A stretch of 13,933 bases of DNA from Gammaproteobacteria bacterium (lineage in GTDB: Bacteria; Pseudomonadota; Gammaproteobacteria; Steroidobacterales; GCA-2729495), in contig JAKLLP010000020.1 in the NCBI GenBank assembly GCA_023150055.1, positions 1-13,933 of the forward strand, written 5' to 3'. Below are positions 7,146-13,933 of this stretch, one piece after another. The position numbers and the translations under genes are program-made. The notes beneath the pieces are model-generated. The model worked only from the letters and a program-made list of their open reading frames with translations. It ran no database searches and had not been told where the DNA came from. Within the stretch, counting starts at the first letter, position 1. The number at the start of each line of letters is the position of its first letter.

Positions 7146-7723
7146 AGCCGGCGCTCATCCTCGTCGATCTCCAGCAGGACTTCCTCGGCCGCGCGGGACT
7201 CGAACCGCCGACCGCCTCGATCACGGCACAGGCCGCGGCCCTCCTCGACGGCTGCCGCAGGCGCCGCGTGCCCGTCATCCACGTTCAGACCGTCATCCGC
7301 GCGGACGGCAGCGACCGTATGCCCCACTGGCAACAGGCCGACCACTGGGAATGCGTCGAGGGCACGCCGGGCGCACTGCCGCCACCCGCGCTCGCACCGG
7401 TCGCCAACGAGCAGGTCGTCCGCAAGCCCATGTTCAGCGGGTTCGGCAACCCAGCGCTGGACCAGGCATTGCGCGCGCTCGGCGTGGACATCACGATCAT
7501 CGCCGGCATATACCTGCACGGGTGCGTGCGCTCCACGGTCCTCGATGCCTACGAGCGCGGCTACACGGTATGGGTCGCAGGTGACGCCACCGGCTCCACC
7601 GAACCCGCCCACGCCGAACTGTCGCGGTCGTGGCTCGGCGCGCGGGCGGCGCGCTTCCTGCCGGTGCAGGAAATCCTGGCCCGGCTCGACCAACCGGGTG
7701 CCGTTGCTTCGGTAAATCGGTAA
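7142..7723 (+). CDS. Isochorismatase-like cysteine hydrolase
   Basis: A 193-residue member of the isochorismatase/nicotinamidase-like cysteine hydrolase family, of usual length. The triad is visible: D9 in ILVDLQQDF, K95 in VVRKPMFSGF and C128 in GIYLHGCVRST. It is followed by the family motif LDAYERGYTVWVAGDAT. Such enzymes cleave amides, carbamates or enol ethers; the substrate cannot be read from sequence. The ATG overlaps the stop of the dehydrogenase-like gene by four bases (ATGA), so the two are probably translated together. Its frame stays open back to 6017, but the part before 7142 reads as arginine-rich shadow of the dehydrogenase gene and is not a fusion. Confidence 0.88.
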   Translation: MKPALILVDLQQDFLGRAGLEPPTASITAQAAALLDGCRRRRVPVIHVQTVIRADGSDRMPHWQQADHWECVEGTPGALPPPALAPVANEQVVRKPMFSGFGNPALDQALRALGVDITIIAGIYLHGCVRSTVLDAYERGYTVWVAGDATGSTEPAHAELSRSWLGARAARFLPVQEILARLDQPGAVASVNR

Positions 7724-7812
7724 CTTCCCTTGATCACCCGGCGCAATTCCGCCACGTCGTCTTCGGGACGCTCCACGCGCTCGGCCAGCGAGGGTCCGGC
7801 ACCGCTTCCCCT

Positions 7813-7827
7813 CTGCTACGCTTGCCG
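7813..7827 (+). promoter_or_regulatory. Candidate extended -10 promoter for the nitroreductase gene
   Basis: The 15-mer CTGCTACGCTTGCCG contains TG, one base, then TACGCT (7817-7822), an extended -10. It is about 30 bases before the nitroreductase ATG and identical to the copy upstream of the NRPS-like gene. No good -35 is seen. Confidence 0.4.
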
Positions 7828-7852
7828 TCCCCCTGTCGATAACCCGAGATCG

Positions 7853-8530
7853 ATGACCATGACCCGACTGCATCTGGAGGCAGACGAACTCCTCACCACG
7901 ACCCGCGCCGTGCGCCGGCGGCTCGACCTGGAACGCCCGGTGCAGGCCGCGCTGATCCGCGAGTGCGTGGAGATCGCGTTGCAGGCGCCGAGCGGCGGTA
8001 ACACGCAGGGCTGGCAGTTCGTCGCCGTCTTCGATGCCGGCAAGCGCGCCGCGCTCGCCGAGCTCTACCGCCGCGGCTGGGCGCTCTACAAGAAGGCACC
8101 CGGTTCGGTGTTCGATCTCGAGCAGCAGGAGCGCGATCCGGCGCGGCGCGAGCAGCTGCAGCGTGTTGCGCGCTCGGCCGACTACCTCGTCGAGCAACTG
8201 CACCGCGTCCCGGTCCACGTGATTCCCTGCATCCCGGGGCGAGTGGAGAAGATGGGTGGCCCGATGGCAAGCGTCGCGCTCGCCAGCGTTTACGGCTCCA
8301 TCCTGCCGGCGGCCTGGAGCTACATGCTCGCCGCCCGCGAACGCGGGCTCGGCACCTGCTGGACGACCGTGCACCTGATGCACGAGCGGGAGGCCGCCGA
8401 GCTGCTCGGCATCCCCTACGAGACGCACACCCAGGTCGCGCTGATCCCGACCGCCTGGACCCTCGGCACCGGGTTCCGGCCCTCGCTGCGCAAGCCGGTC
8501 GACGCCGTCCTGCACATCGACGGCTGGTAG
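7853..8530 (+). CDS. Nitroreductase-family FMN oxidoreductase
   Basis: A 225-residue flavoprotein of the nitroreductase superfamily, probably a cytoplasmic homodimer that reduces its substrate with NAD(P)H through FMN. Family marks are the N-terminal TTTRAVRRRLDL (FMN phosphate contacts), QAPSGGNTQGWQF (about 44-56), the central helix with SVYGSILPAAWSYMLAA and GLGTCWTT (about 165-172). The substrate is not predictable; relatives act on nitro compounds, quinones, enones or peptide intermediates. I chose ATG 7853, because the open frame upstream (from 7730) is low-complexity and would overlap the promoter candidate. A second ATG six bases on is also possible. It sits 129 bases after the hydrolase gene and 18 before uup. 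Confidence 0.88.
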   Translation: MTMTRLHLEADELLTTTRAVRRRLDLERPVQAALIRECVEIALQAPSGGNTQGWQFVAVFDAGKRAALAELYRRGWALYKKAPGSVFDLEQQERDPARREQLQRVARSADYLVEQLHRVPVHVIPCIPGRVEKMGGPMASVALASVYGSILPAAWSYMLAARERGLGTCWTTVHLMHEREAAELLGIPYETHTQVALIPTAWTLGTGFRPSLRKPVDAVLHIDGW

Positions 8531-8548
8531 TACACCGCACCGCGCGAC

Positions 8549-10459
<1,911 letters not shown>

Positions 10460-10500
10460 GCCACGATCGCCACCGACGTGTCGTTTCATTGCGCGATTCC

Positions 10501-10540
10501 GCGGGCGGCTGGCAACGTGACTACCATCCCGGCCACCCGC
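10501..10540. terminator. Weak hairpin between convergent genes
   Basis: GCGGGCGGCTGG (10501-10512) can pair with CCGGCCACCCGC (10529-10540) with one mismatch and one G-T pair, around a 16-base loop. No T-run follows on either strand, so intrinsic termination is doubtful. The position between convergent uup and the small basic-protein gene is the main support. Confidence 0.25.
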
Positions 10541-10546
10541 GCAGGC

Positions 10547-10726
10547 TCAACCCGGCTCGTGCGCCGGTGAAGGAACGGCCGGCGTATCCTGCCCGGCTTC
10601 CGGCCCTGCATCAGGCTCGTCGGTCTTGTTGACGCGCGCCGTGCGGCGCTGCTGCTTCTCGCTCTGCCGCTGCTTGCGGCTCTGCTCTTTCTGCTTCCGG
10701 GCCTGTTGGTAGTTCGGCTTGCGCAC
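10547..10726 (-). CDS. Small basic 59-residue protein downstream of the RRM gene
   Basis: A short gene with a GTG start at 10726 and a TGA ending at 10547. The protein begins VRKPNYQQARKQKEQ. Its first 35 residues are almost entirely Arg, Lys, Gln, Glu and Ser, with no hydrophobic core, and look like a charged helix. The rest is acidic/proline-rich (TDEPDAGPEAGQD) and probably disordered. A GAGAAAGG ribosome binding site lies just upstream. It starts 30 bases after the RRM gene stop on the same strand, so the two are likely co-transcribed. I recall similar RKPNYQQ-starting small proteins as uncharacterised proteobacterial proteins. RNA or ribosome binding is a guess from charge and neighbourhood only. 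Confidence 0.7.
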   Translation of the reverse strand: MRKPNYQQARKQKEQSRKQRQSEKQQRRTARVNKTDEPDAGPEAGQDTPAVPSPAHEPG

Positions 10727-10756
10727 GCGGGGCCTTTCTCTGTCAGACGTAACCGA

Positions 10757-11038
10757 TCAGTAGCGACGCGGGCCACCGCGGCTACCGCCGCCGCTGGTAC
10801 GCTCACGCGCCTCGTTGACCTTCAGCGCGCGACCGCCGAAGTCGGTGCCGTTGAGCGCCTGCATGGCGCGGGCCGCTTCGCTGCTGCCCATCTCCACGAA
10901 GGCGAAACCACGCGGCTGGCCGGTGTCCCGGTCGGTGATGAGCGCGATCTTGTCGACCGTGCCGTGGGCTGCAAACAGTGTGCGCAGGGAATCCTCAGTG
11001 ACGCTGAAGGGCAGATTTCCGACAAAAAGCTTGGTCAT
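10757..11038 (-). CDS. RRM-domain RNA-binding protein
   Basis: A 93-residue protein that is one RNA recognition motif plus a short tail. RNP2 is LFVGNL (4-9) and RNP1 is RGFAFVEM (43-50), with the aromatic residues that stack on RNA bases in place. The C-terminal tail is Gly/Arg-rich (TSGGGSRGGPRRY), as in the bacterial and cyanobacterial single-RRM Rbp family. These bind single-stranded RNA, and several are cold-induced; the targets here are unknown. I chose the ATG at 11038 (MTKLFVGN), not the TTG nine bases earlier, since family members start this way. Upstream lies a 16-bp palindrome in the leader; downstream, 30 bases away, is the small basic-protein gene. Confidence 0.93.
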   Translation of the reverse strand: MTKLFVGNLPFSVTEDSLRTLFAAHGTVDKIALITDRDTGQPRGFAFVEMGSSEAARAMQALNGTDFGGRALKVNEARERTSGGGSRGGPRRY

Positions 11039-11070
11039 GCGAATCAACTCGTGTGTGGTAAAGAATGCCT

Positions 11071-11086
11071 CTGCAGCATGCTGCAG
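11071..11086. repeat. Perfect 16-bp palindrome in the RRM gene leader
   Basis: CTGCAGCATGCTGCAG is its own reverse complement. Allowing one mismatched pair (11070/11087), it extends with CC on the left and GG on the right. It lies 33-48 bases upstream of the RRM start codon, at or just after the likely transcription start. It could be a repressor operator or an mRNA hairpin near the 5' end. Confidence 0.65.
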
Positions 11087-11321
11087 GGGGATAGACTAAA
11101 GACCCGGACGCGCTGAAACGACGTTGATGGTCGACGTCATGAAAGAAGCGAACAGGTGGTGGACACGTGTACCGTACAGCAAACGCCCCAATCCCGCTTG
11201 ACTTTCGCCCGCGGACGCCCCAGGCGGGACGCGGCTGCAGCCGTCCGGATTCCCGCCACGGCCGCCTTGCCGCCCTGCCCCTTGCGGGTCCTTGCCCCAC
11301 GCCGTCGCCGGGGTATGGCGT

Positions 11322-11327
11322 TATCAT
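11322..11327 (+). promoter_or_regulatory. Candidate -10 element for the DUF1993 gene
   Basis: TATCAT lies 30 bases before the DUF1993 ATG and is followed by CTGCCGG, similar to the TTGCCG that follows the other candidate -10 boxes here. No convincing -35 is present. Confidence 0.35.
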
Positions 11328-11357
11328 CTGCCGGCCATCTACCGCCCGGGAGAGCCC

Positions 11358-11888
11358 ATGAAGATTTCCATGCACGCCATGTCCGTCGAGCTGTTCGTGT
11401 CGATGCTCGGCAACCTCGCCGCGATCCTCGACAAGGCCGCCGCCTCGGCGGAGGCGCGCAAGTTCGAAAGTTCCGTGCTGGCCAGCGCACGCCTCGCGCC
11501 CGACATGCTGCCGTTCACGCGGCAGATCCAGCTCGCCTGCGACTTCGCCAAGAACTCGACCGCGCGGCTCGCCGGTCAGGATCCGCCGAAGTTCGAGGAC
11601 AACGAGGCGACGCTTGCCGAACTGAAGGCGCGCATCGACAAGACGCTCGTTTACCTCCAGGGCGTCCCGGCCGGAGCTCTCGAGGGCTGCGAGGACCGCC
11701 AGATCACCATCCCCCTGCGTGACCGCAAGCTCGAGATGCGCGGACTGCCGTTCCTGCAGCGCTGGGTGCTGCCGAACTTCTACTTCCACGTGACGACGGC
11801 CTACGCGATCCTGCGCCACAACGGCGTGGACCTCGGCAAGATGGACTATCTCGGGCGCGACACGGTGCCTGCGAGCACCGCCAGGTAG
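11358..11888 (+). CDS. DUF1993 family protein
   Basis: A 176-residue protein that fits the DUF1993 family, predicted to be a helical bundle related to DinB-like folds; no biochemical role is established that I know of. Typical stretches are MKISMHAMSVELF at the start, ARLAPDMLPFTRQIQLACDFAKN in the middle (two parts of one helix region) and NFYFHVTTAYAILRHNGVDLG near the end. The histidines at the last site could bind a metal, as in DinB proteins, but this is inference. The ATG at 11358 has GGGAGAG a few bases upstream and is clearly better than the open frame starting at 11292. It is probably transcribed with the monooxygenase gene 65 bases downstream, or that gene has its own promoter. Confidence 0.87.
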   Translation: MKISMHAMSVELFVSMLGNLAAILDKAAASAEARKFESSVLASARLAPDMLPFTRQIQLACDFAKNSTARLAGQDPPKFEDNEATLAELKARIDKTLVYLQGVPAGALEGCEDRQITIPLRDRKLEMRGLPFLQRWVLPNFYFHVTTAYAILRHNGVDLGKMDYLGRDTVPASTAR

Positions 11889-11953
11889 CCTCGGCCCGTC
11901 GCGGCCGCGCGGTGCGGTGCGGTGTACGTCAGTTTCCGGTATACGGAACGCCA

Positions 11954-13039
11954 ATGGACATCGACATCATCCTCGAGCCGGACGTGACGCCGGCGCAGAT
12001 GGCCGAACTCGGCGTCGTCGCCGAGCGCTATGGCATCCGCGCGCTGTGGTCTTCGAACTATCACTGCCAGTACGACCCGTTCCTCGCGCTGGCGCCGGTC
12101 GCGGCGGCGACCTCGAAACTGCTCGTCGGGCCGCTGGCGGTGAGTCCCTGGGAGATGCACCCGCTCAAGATGGCCAACGCCATCCTGACGCTGAACGAGA
12201 TGGCCGGCGGTCGCGCGATCCTCGGCGTGAGCGGCGGTGGCGGGCTGCTCGGCGCCATCGGCTGGCGGGCGAGCAACACGGGGCCGGTGTGGCCACCCCA
12301 GCATCCCGTGAAGAAGGTGAGCGAGCCGGACCGCCGTGTGCGCGGCATGCGCGAGTGCATCGAGATCATCGAGCTCGCCCGCTCCGGCGCGGTGTGCATG
12401 GGCTACGACGGCGGCGTATTCGTGGTCCGGCGCCCCTTTCGCATGGCCTGGGCGAAGTCCCCGGGGCCGCTCCTCTACGGCTGTTCGAGCGCGCCGCAGA
12501 CGATCCGCATGGCAGCGCGCATCGCCGACGGGATCCAGTTCAGCGACTTCACGCCGGAGCTGCTTCCCGGGGCGCTCGCCTCGGTGCGTGAGGGGCTCGC
12601 GAGACGCGACACACCCGCGCGGGATTTTCGCGTGGGCAATTTCTGGGCCTGGCACATCAAGAAGGATCGCGAGGCCTCGCTCTACGAGGCGCGGCGCGAA
12701 CTGATCTGGCGCGGGGCGATCATCGGCCAGAACCGCAGCGAGATCCGTCCCTTCTGCCACGACGACGAGGAAGTGGAGCTGGTCATCAGGAACTGGGAGG
12801 AACTGCGCGTCGCCTTCCGCACCCGCAGCGGCAAGATCACCAGCCTGCCGCCCGACCTCGTCAACCGGCTGATCGCCGGCATGTCCTCGGCCGGGGATCT
12901 CGACGATATCGACCGCGAGATCGAGCGCTACCGACGGTTCGCGGCCGGCGGGCTCACGGAGCTCTCCATCCGCCTGTTCGACGACCCGATGGAAGGGCTG
13001 AAGATGCTCGGCGAACGGGTGCTGCCGGCGCTCGCGTGA
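11954..13039 (+). CDS. Luciferase-like (LLM class) flavin-dependent oxidoreductase
   Basis: A 361-residue TIM-barrel protein of the bacterial luciferase-like monooxygenase/F420 oxidoreductase superfamily. Recognisable parts are the first strand and helix MDIDIILEPDVTPAQMAELG, YGIRALWSSNYHCQYDPF (27-43), LLVGPLAVSPWEMHPLKMAN (56-75), GGRAILGVSGGGG (85-97) and the later ARIADGIQFSDF (188-199), which follow the family's strand order. It would use reduced FMN or F420 to oxidise or reduce an organic substrate; which cofactor and substrate cannot be told. The chosen ATG gives the family's normal N-terminus; the 14 extra residues from 11912 look non-native. The ribosome binding site is weak. It converges with the PIN toxin gene, with only one base between the two stops. 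Confidence 0.88.
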   Translation: MDIDIILEPDVTPAQMAELGVVAERYGIRALWSSNYHCQYDPFLALAPVAAATSKLLVGPLAVSPWEMHPLKMANAILTLNEMAGGRAILGVSGGGGLLGAIGWRASNTGPVWPPQHPVKKVSEPDRRVRGMRECIEIIELARSGAVCMGYDGGVFVVRRPFRMAWAKSPGPLLYGCSSAPQTIRMAARIADGIQFSDFTPELLPGALASVREGLARRDTPARDFRVGNFWAWHIKKDREASLYEARRELIWRGAIIGQNRSEIRPFCHDDEEVELVIRNWEELRVAFRTRSGKITSLPPDLVNRLIAGMSSAGDLDDIDREIERYRRFAAGGLTELSIRLFDDPMEGLKMLGERVLPALA

Positions 13040-13040
13040 C

Positions 13041-13454
13041 TCAGTGCTCGTGGATCACGAGCCTTGCGCCCGTCAACCCGAGGTGGCGATCGGTGGACCA
13101 GCAGTTCCTGATGCGCCGTGCAGCCATCAGCTGCAAACCGGCCGCATCAGCCAACGTCAGCGGCTGGTCGCTGAATTTTCGTAGCAGCGCCGTGGCGGCG
13201 CGCTGCTCGGTCGGCCCTACTGCGCAGACGCGCAGCGGCTTCAGCGCCCGGATCATCGCCAGAAACTGCAGCCCCCGGGCTGCATCGAAACGTCTCAGAA
13301 ACCAGCCATGCCCTTCCGCCACCACCAGAGTGGTAGTCACCAGCCCGGGCGGCCGGGCAAACAGGCGGCGAAACAGCGGATGATAGGTATCGGAGCCGTC
13401 AGCGAACGCAATCAGTGCGCCGGTATCGACGTACGCCTCAGTCCTTGCGGCCAT
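13041..13454 (-). CDS. PIN-domain toxin (VapC-like ribonuclease)
   Basis: A 137-residue PIN-domain protein, the usual length for a VapC-type toxin. The acidic metal-binding residues are in place: D10 (YVDTGALIAF), E47 (LVVAEG), D103 (LTLADAAGL) and D122 (STDRHL). Such enzymes are Mg-dependent RNases that cut tRNA or rRNA when free of antitoxin. It follows the ribbon-helix-helix antitoxin gene on the minus strand and overlaps its end by 17 bases in another frame, so the pair should be translationally coupled. The start MAARTEAYVD puts the first catalytic Asp at the normal distance from the N-terminus. The actual RNA target is unknown. Confidence 0.9.
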   Translation of the reverse strand: MAARTEAYVDTGALIAFADGSDTYHPLFRRLFARPPGLVTTTLVVAEGHGWFLRRFDAARGLQFLAMIRALKPLRVCAVGPTEQRAATALLRKFSDQPLTLADAAGLQLMAARRIRNCWSTDRHLGLTGARLVIHEH

Positions 13455-13665
13455 AGATCACGTCGTCGACGGTCTGGCTCGCGCGCGGATCGCCGGAATT
13501 GACCAGACCGGCATAACGCATCCACTCCGGCTCGTCCGCCGGGGGAATGACAGTCCTGAGCGAGCGCCGCAGGAGCTCCGCCAGCGATATCCCGAGCCGC
13601 TCGGCTTCCTGCTTGGCCGCCGCATATTCCTGCTCGGAAAGGCTGATCTGGGTCCGGATCATCAT
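13438..13665 (-). CDS. Ribbon-helix-helix antitoxin
   Basis: A 75-residue protein whose first 40 residues form a ribbon-helix-helix domain: the strand IRTQISLS, then helices EQEYAAAKQEAERLG and SLAELLRRSLRTV. The strand pairs in a dimer to bind the DNA major groove. The acidic C-terminal part (residues 41-75, ending QTVDDVIYGRKD) would wrap the PIN toxin and block its active site, as in VapB-type antitoxins. There are two adjacent ATG codons at the start; the second would give MIRTQISL. It is upstream of and overlaps the toxin gene, and palindromic TGTTAT sites lie just before it, which fits autorepression. Confidence 0.9.
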   Translation of the reverse strand: MMIRTQISLSEQEYAAAKQEAERLGISLAELLRRSLRTVIPPADEPEWMRYAGLVNSGDPRASQTVDDVIYGRKD

Positions 13666-13699
13666 GATAACACTCTATTCAGGACTGTTATCATAACAG
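13663..13699 (-). promoter_or_regulatory. Toxin-antitoxin promoter and operator
   Basis: A 15-bp palindrome CTGTTATCATAACAG (13685-13699, 7-bp arms, one central base) lies about 20 bases upstream of the antitoxin start. A third half-site, ATAACA (13667-13672), touches the start codon. On the minus strand the palindrome contains TGTTATGAT, an extended -10 (TATGAT, 13690-13695). Binding of the ribbon-helix-helix protein would therefore block transcription (inference). Confidence 0.65.
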
Positions 13700-13728
13700 C
13701 ATGAGTCAGCTGTTTCGAGACCAGAAGC

Positions 13729-13754
13729 CCGCCTGAATTCACGGATTCAGGCGG
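13729..13754 (-). terminator. Hairpin after the GltD-like gene
   Basis: A perfect 10-bp stem CCGCCTGAAT/ATTCAGGCGG with a six-base loop lies about 15 bases past the TGA of the Fe-S gene and before the toxin-antitoxin promoter. It lacks a T-run on the minus strand, so it may be a weak or Rho-assisted terminator or an mRNA-stabilising hairpin. Confidence 0.5.
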
Positions 13755-13768
13755 TGAAGCCTGCGTCC

Positions 13769-13933
13769 TCAGATTTTTTCCGGCTCCATTTTGATCGCCC
13801 CGCAGGGGCATTCCTCGACGCAGATGCCGCAGCCCTTGCAGTAGTCGTAGTTGAACTCGTAGCGCCTGCCGGGCCCGAGCTTGACGACGGCGTTGTCGGG
13901 GCACACCCCGTAGCAGTTGTCGCATTCGAAGCA
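13769..13933 (-). CDS. C-terminal ferredoxin tail of a GltD-like oxidoreductase (partial)
   Basis: Only the last 54 codons are in the window; the gene runs off the right edge. They encode two complete four-cysteine motifs: CFECDNCYGVCP, and CKGCGICVEECPCGAI further on, each able to hold a [4Fe-4S] cluster. Between them is LGPGRRYEFNYDY. This matches my recollection of the C-terminal tail of glutamate-synthase-small-subunit-like (GltD-like) FAD/NADPH oxidoreductases, where the ferredoxin domain relays electrons. A stand-alone ferredoxin or another ferredoxin-fused enzyme is possible, since the rest is not visible. The stop is TGA at 13771-13769. Confidence 0.8.
   Translation of the reverse strand, partial: CFECDNCYGVCPDNAVVKLGPGRRYEFNYDYCKGCGICVEECPCGAIKMEPEKI

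Larger units (their letters stand above)
11039..11357. other. Divergent intergenic region, RRM gene and DUF1993 gene
   Basis: This 319-base stretch has no gene I can support. It holds the RRM leader with the palindrome at 11071-11086, a possible minus-strand -10 TAGTCT (11093-11098), a short CACGTG-centred dyad near 11162-11172, and a possible plus-strand -10 TATCAT (11322-11327) before the DUF1993 gene. Open frames across the middle are arginine/proline-rich and look like GC-driven artefacts. Confidence 0.5.

Noticed and set aside
11909..11925. Short GCGGT triplication and a TTCCG/CGGAA dyad before the monooxygenase gene
   Set aside because: Too short and GC-biased to separate from chance; no supporting promoter element with normal spacing.
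11846..12760. 304-codon minus-strand frame
   Set aside because: It lies opposite the luciferase-like monooxygenase, whose family match is clear; the composition is that of an antisense shadow.
13662..13925. 87-codon minus-strand frame covering the right edge
   Set aside because: It is out of frame with the two four-cysteine motifs, which define the true frame ending at 13769.

Overview
The window is GC-rich DNA (about two thirds G+C by eye) with proteobacterial gene content, most likely a gammaproteobacterium. This rests on a Uup-type ABC-F protein with its C-terminal domain, an RRM protein followed by a tiny basic protein, a DUF1993 protein, a LytTR membrane regulator and a luciferase-like flavin oxidoreductase. 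No rRNA, tRNA, CRISPR array, prophage or intact transposase was seen. Both ends cut through genes.

Left part (1-3302): the start of a secreted FG-GAP/VCBS repeat protein on the minus strand (GTG start, cut by the window edge) is divergent from a four-helix membrane protein with a LytTR DNA-binding domain. A gene-free stretch follows, holding a 363-bp structure: two roughly 111-bp tandem copies between imperfect inverted repeats of about 60 nt. It abuts a strong intrinsic terminator that serves an unrecognised secreted six-cysteine protein on the minus strand.

Central part (3303-10459), all on the plus strand: a three-domain adenylation-carrier-thioesterase (A-T-TE) NRPS-like enzyme, an isocitrate/isopropylmalate-dehydrogenase-family protein whose N-terminal motif is missing, an isochorismatase-like cysteine hydrolase coupled to it by an ATGA overlap, a nitroreductase, and uup. 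The first three or four could form a small biosynthetic locus. The A domain lacks the aspartate that normally binds an amino-acid amine, the thioesterase has Cys instead of Ser as nucleophile, and the dehydrogenase belongs to a family that yields 2-oxo acids. A 2-oxo or other amine-free acid as the loaded substrate is therefore a testable idea, not a demonstrated one.

Right part (10460-13933): a minus-strand pair of an RRM RNA-binding protein and a 59-residue basic protein, with a perfect 16-bp palindrome in the leader. Then come a DUF1993 protein and a luciferase-like monooxygenase on the plus strand. Last are a minus-strand ribbon-helix-helix/PIN toxin-antitoxin pair with a palindromic operator, and the C-terminal two-cluster ferredoxin tail of a probable GltD-like flavoprotein cut by the right edge.
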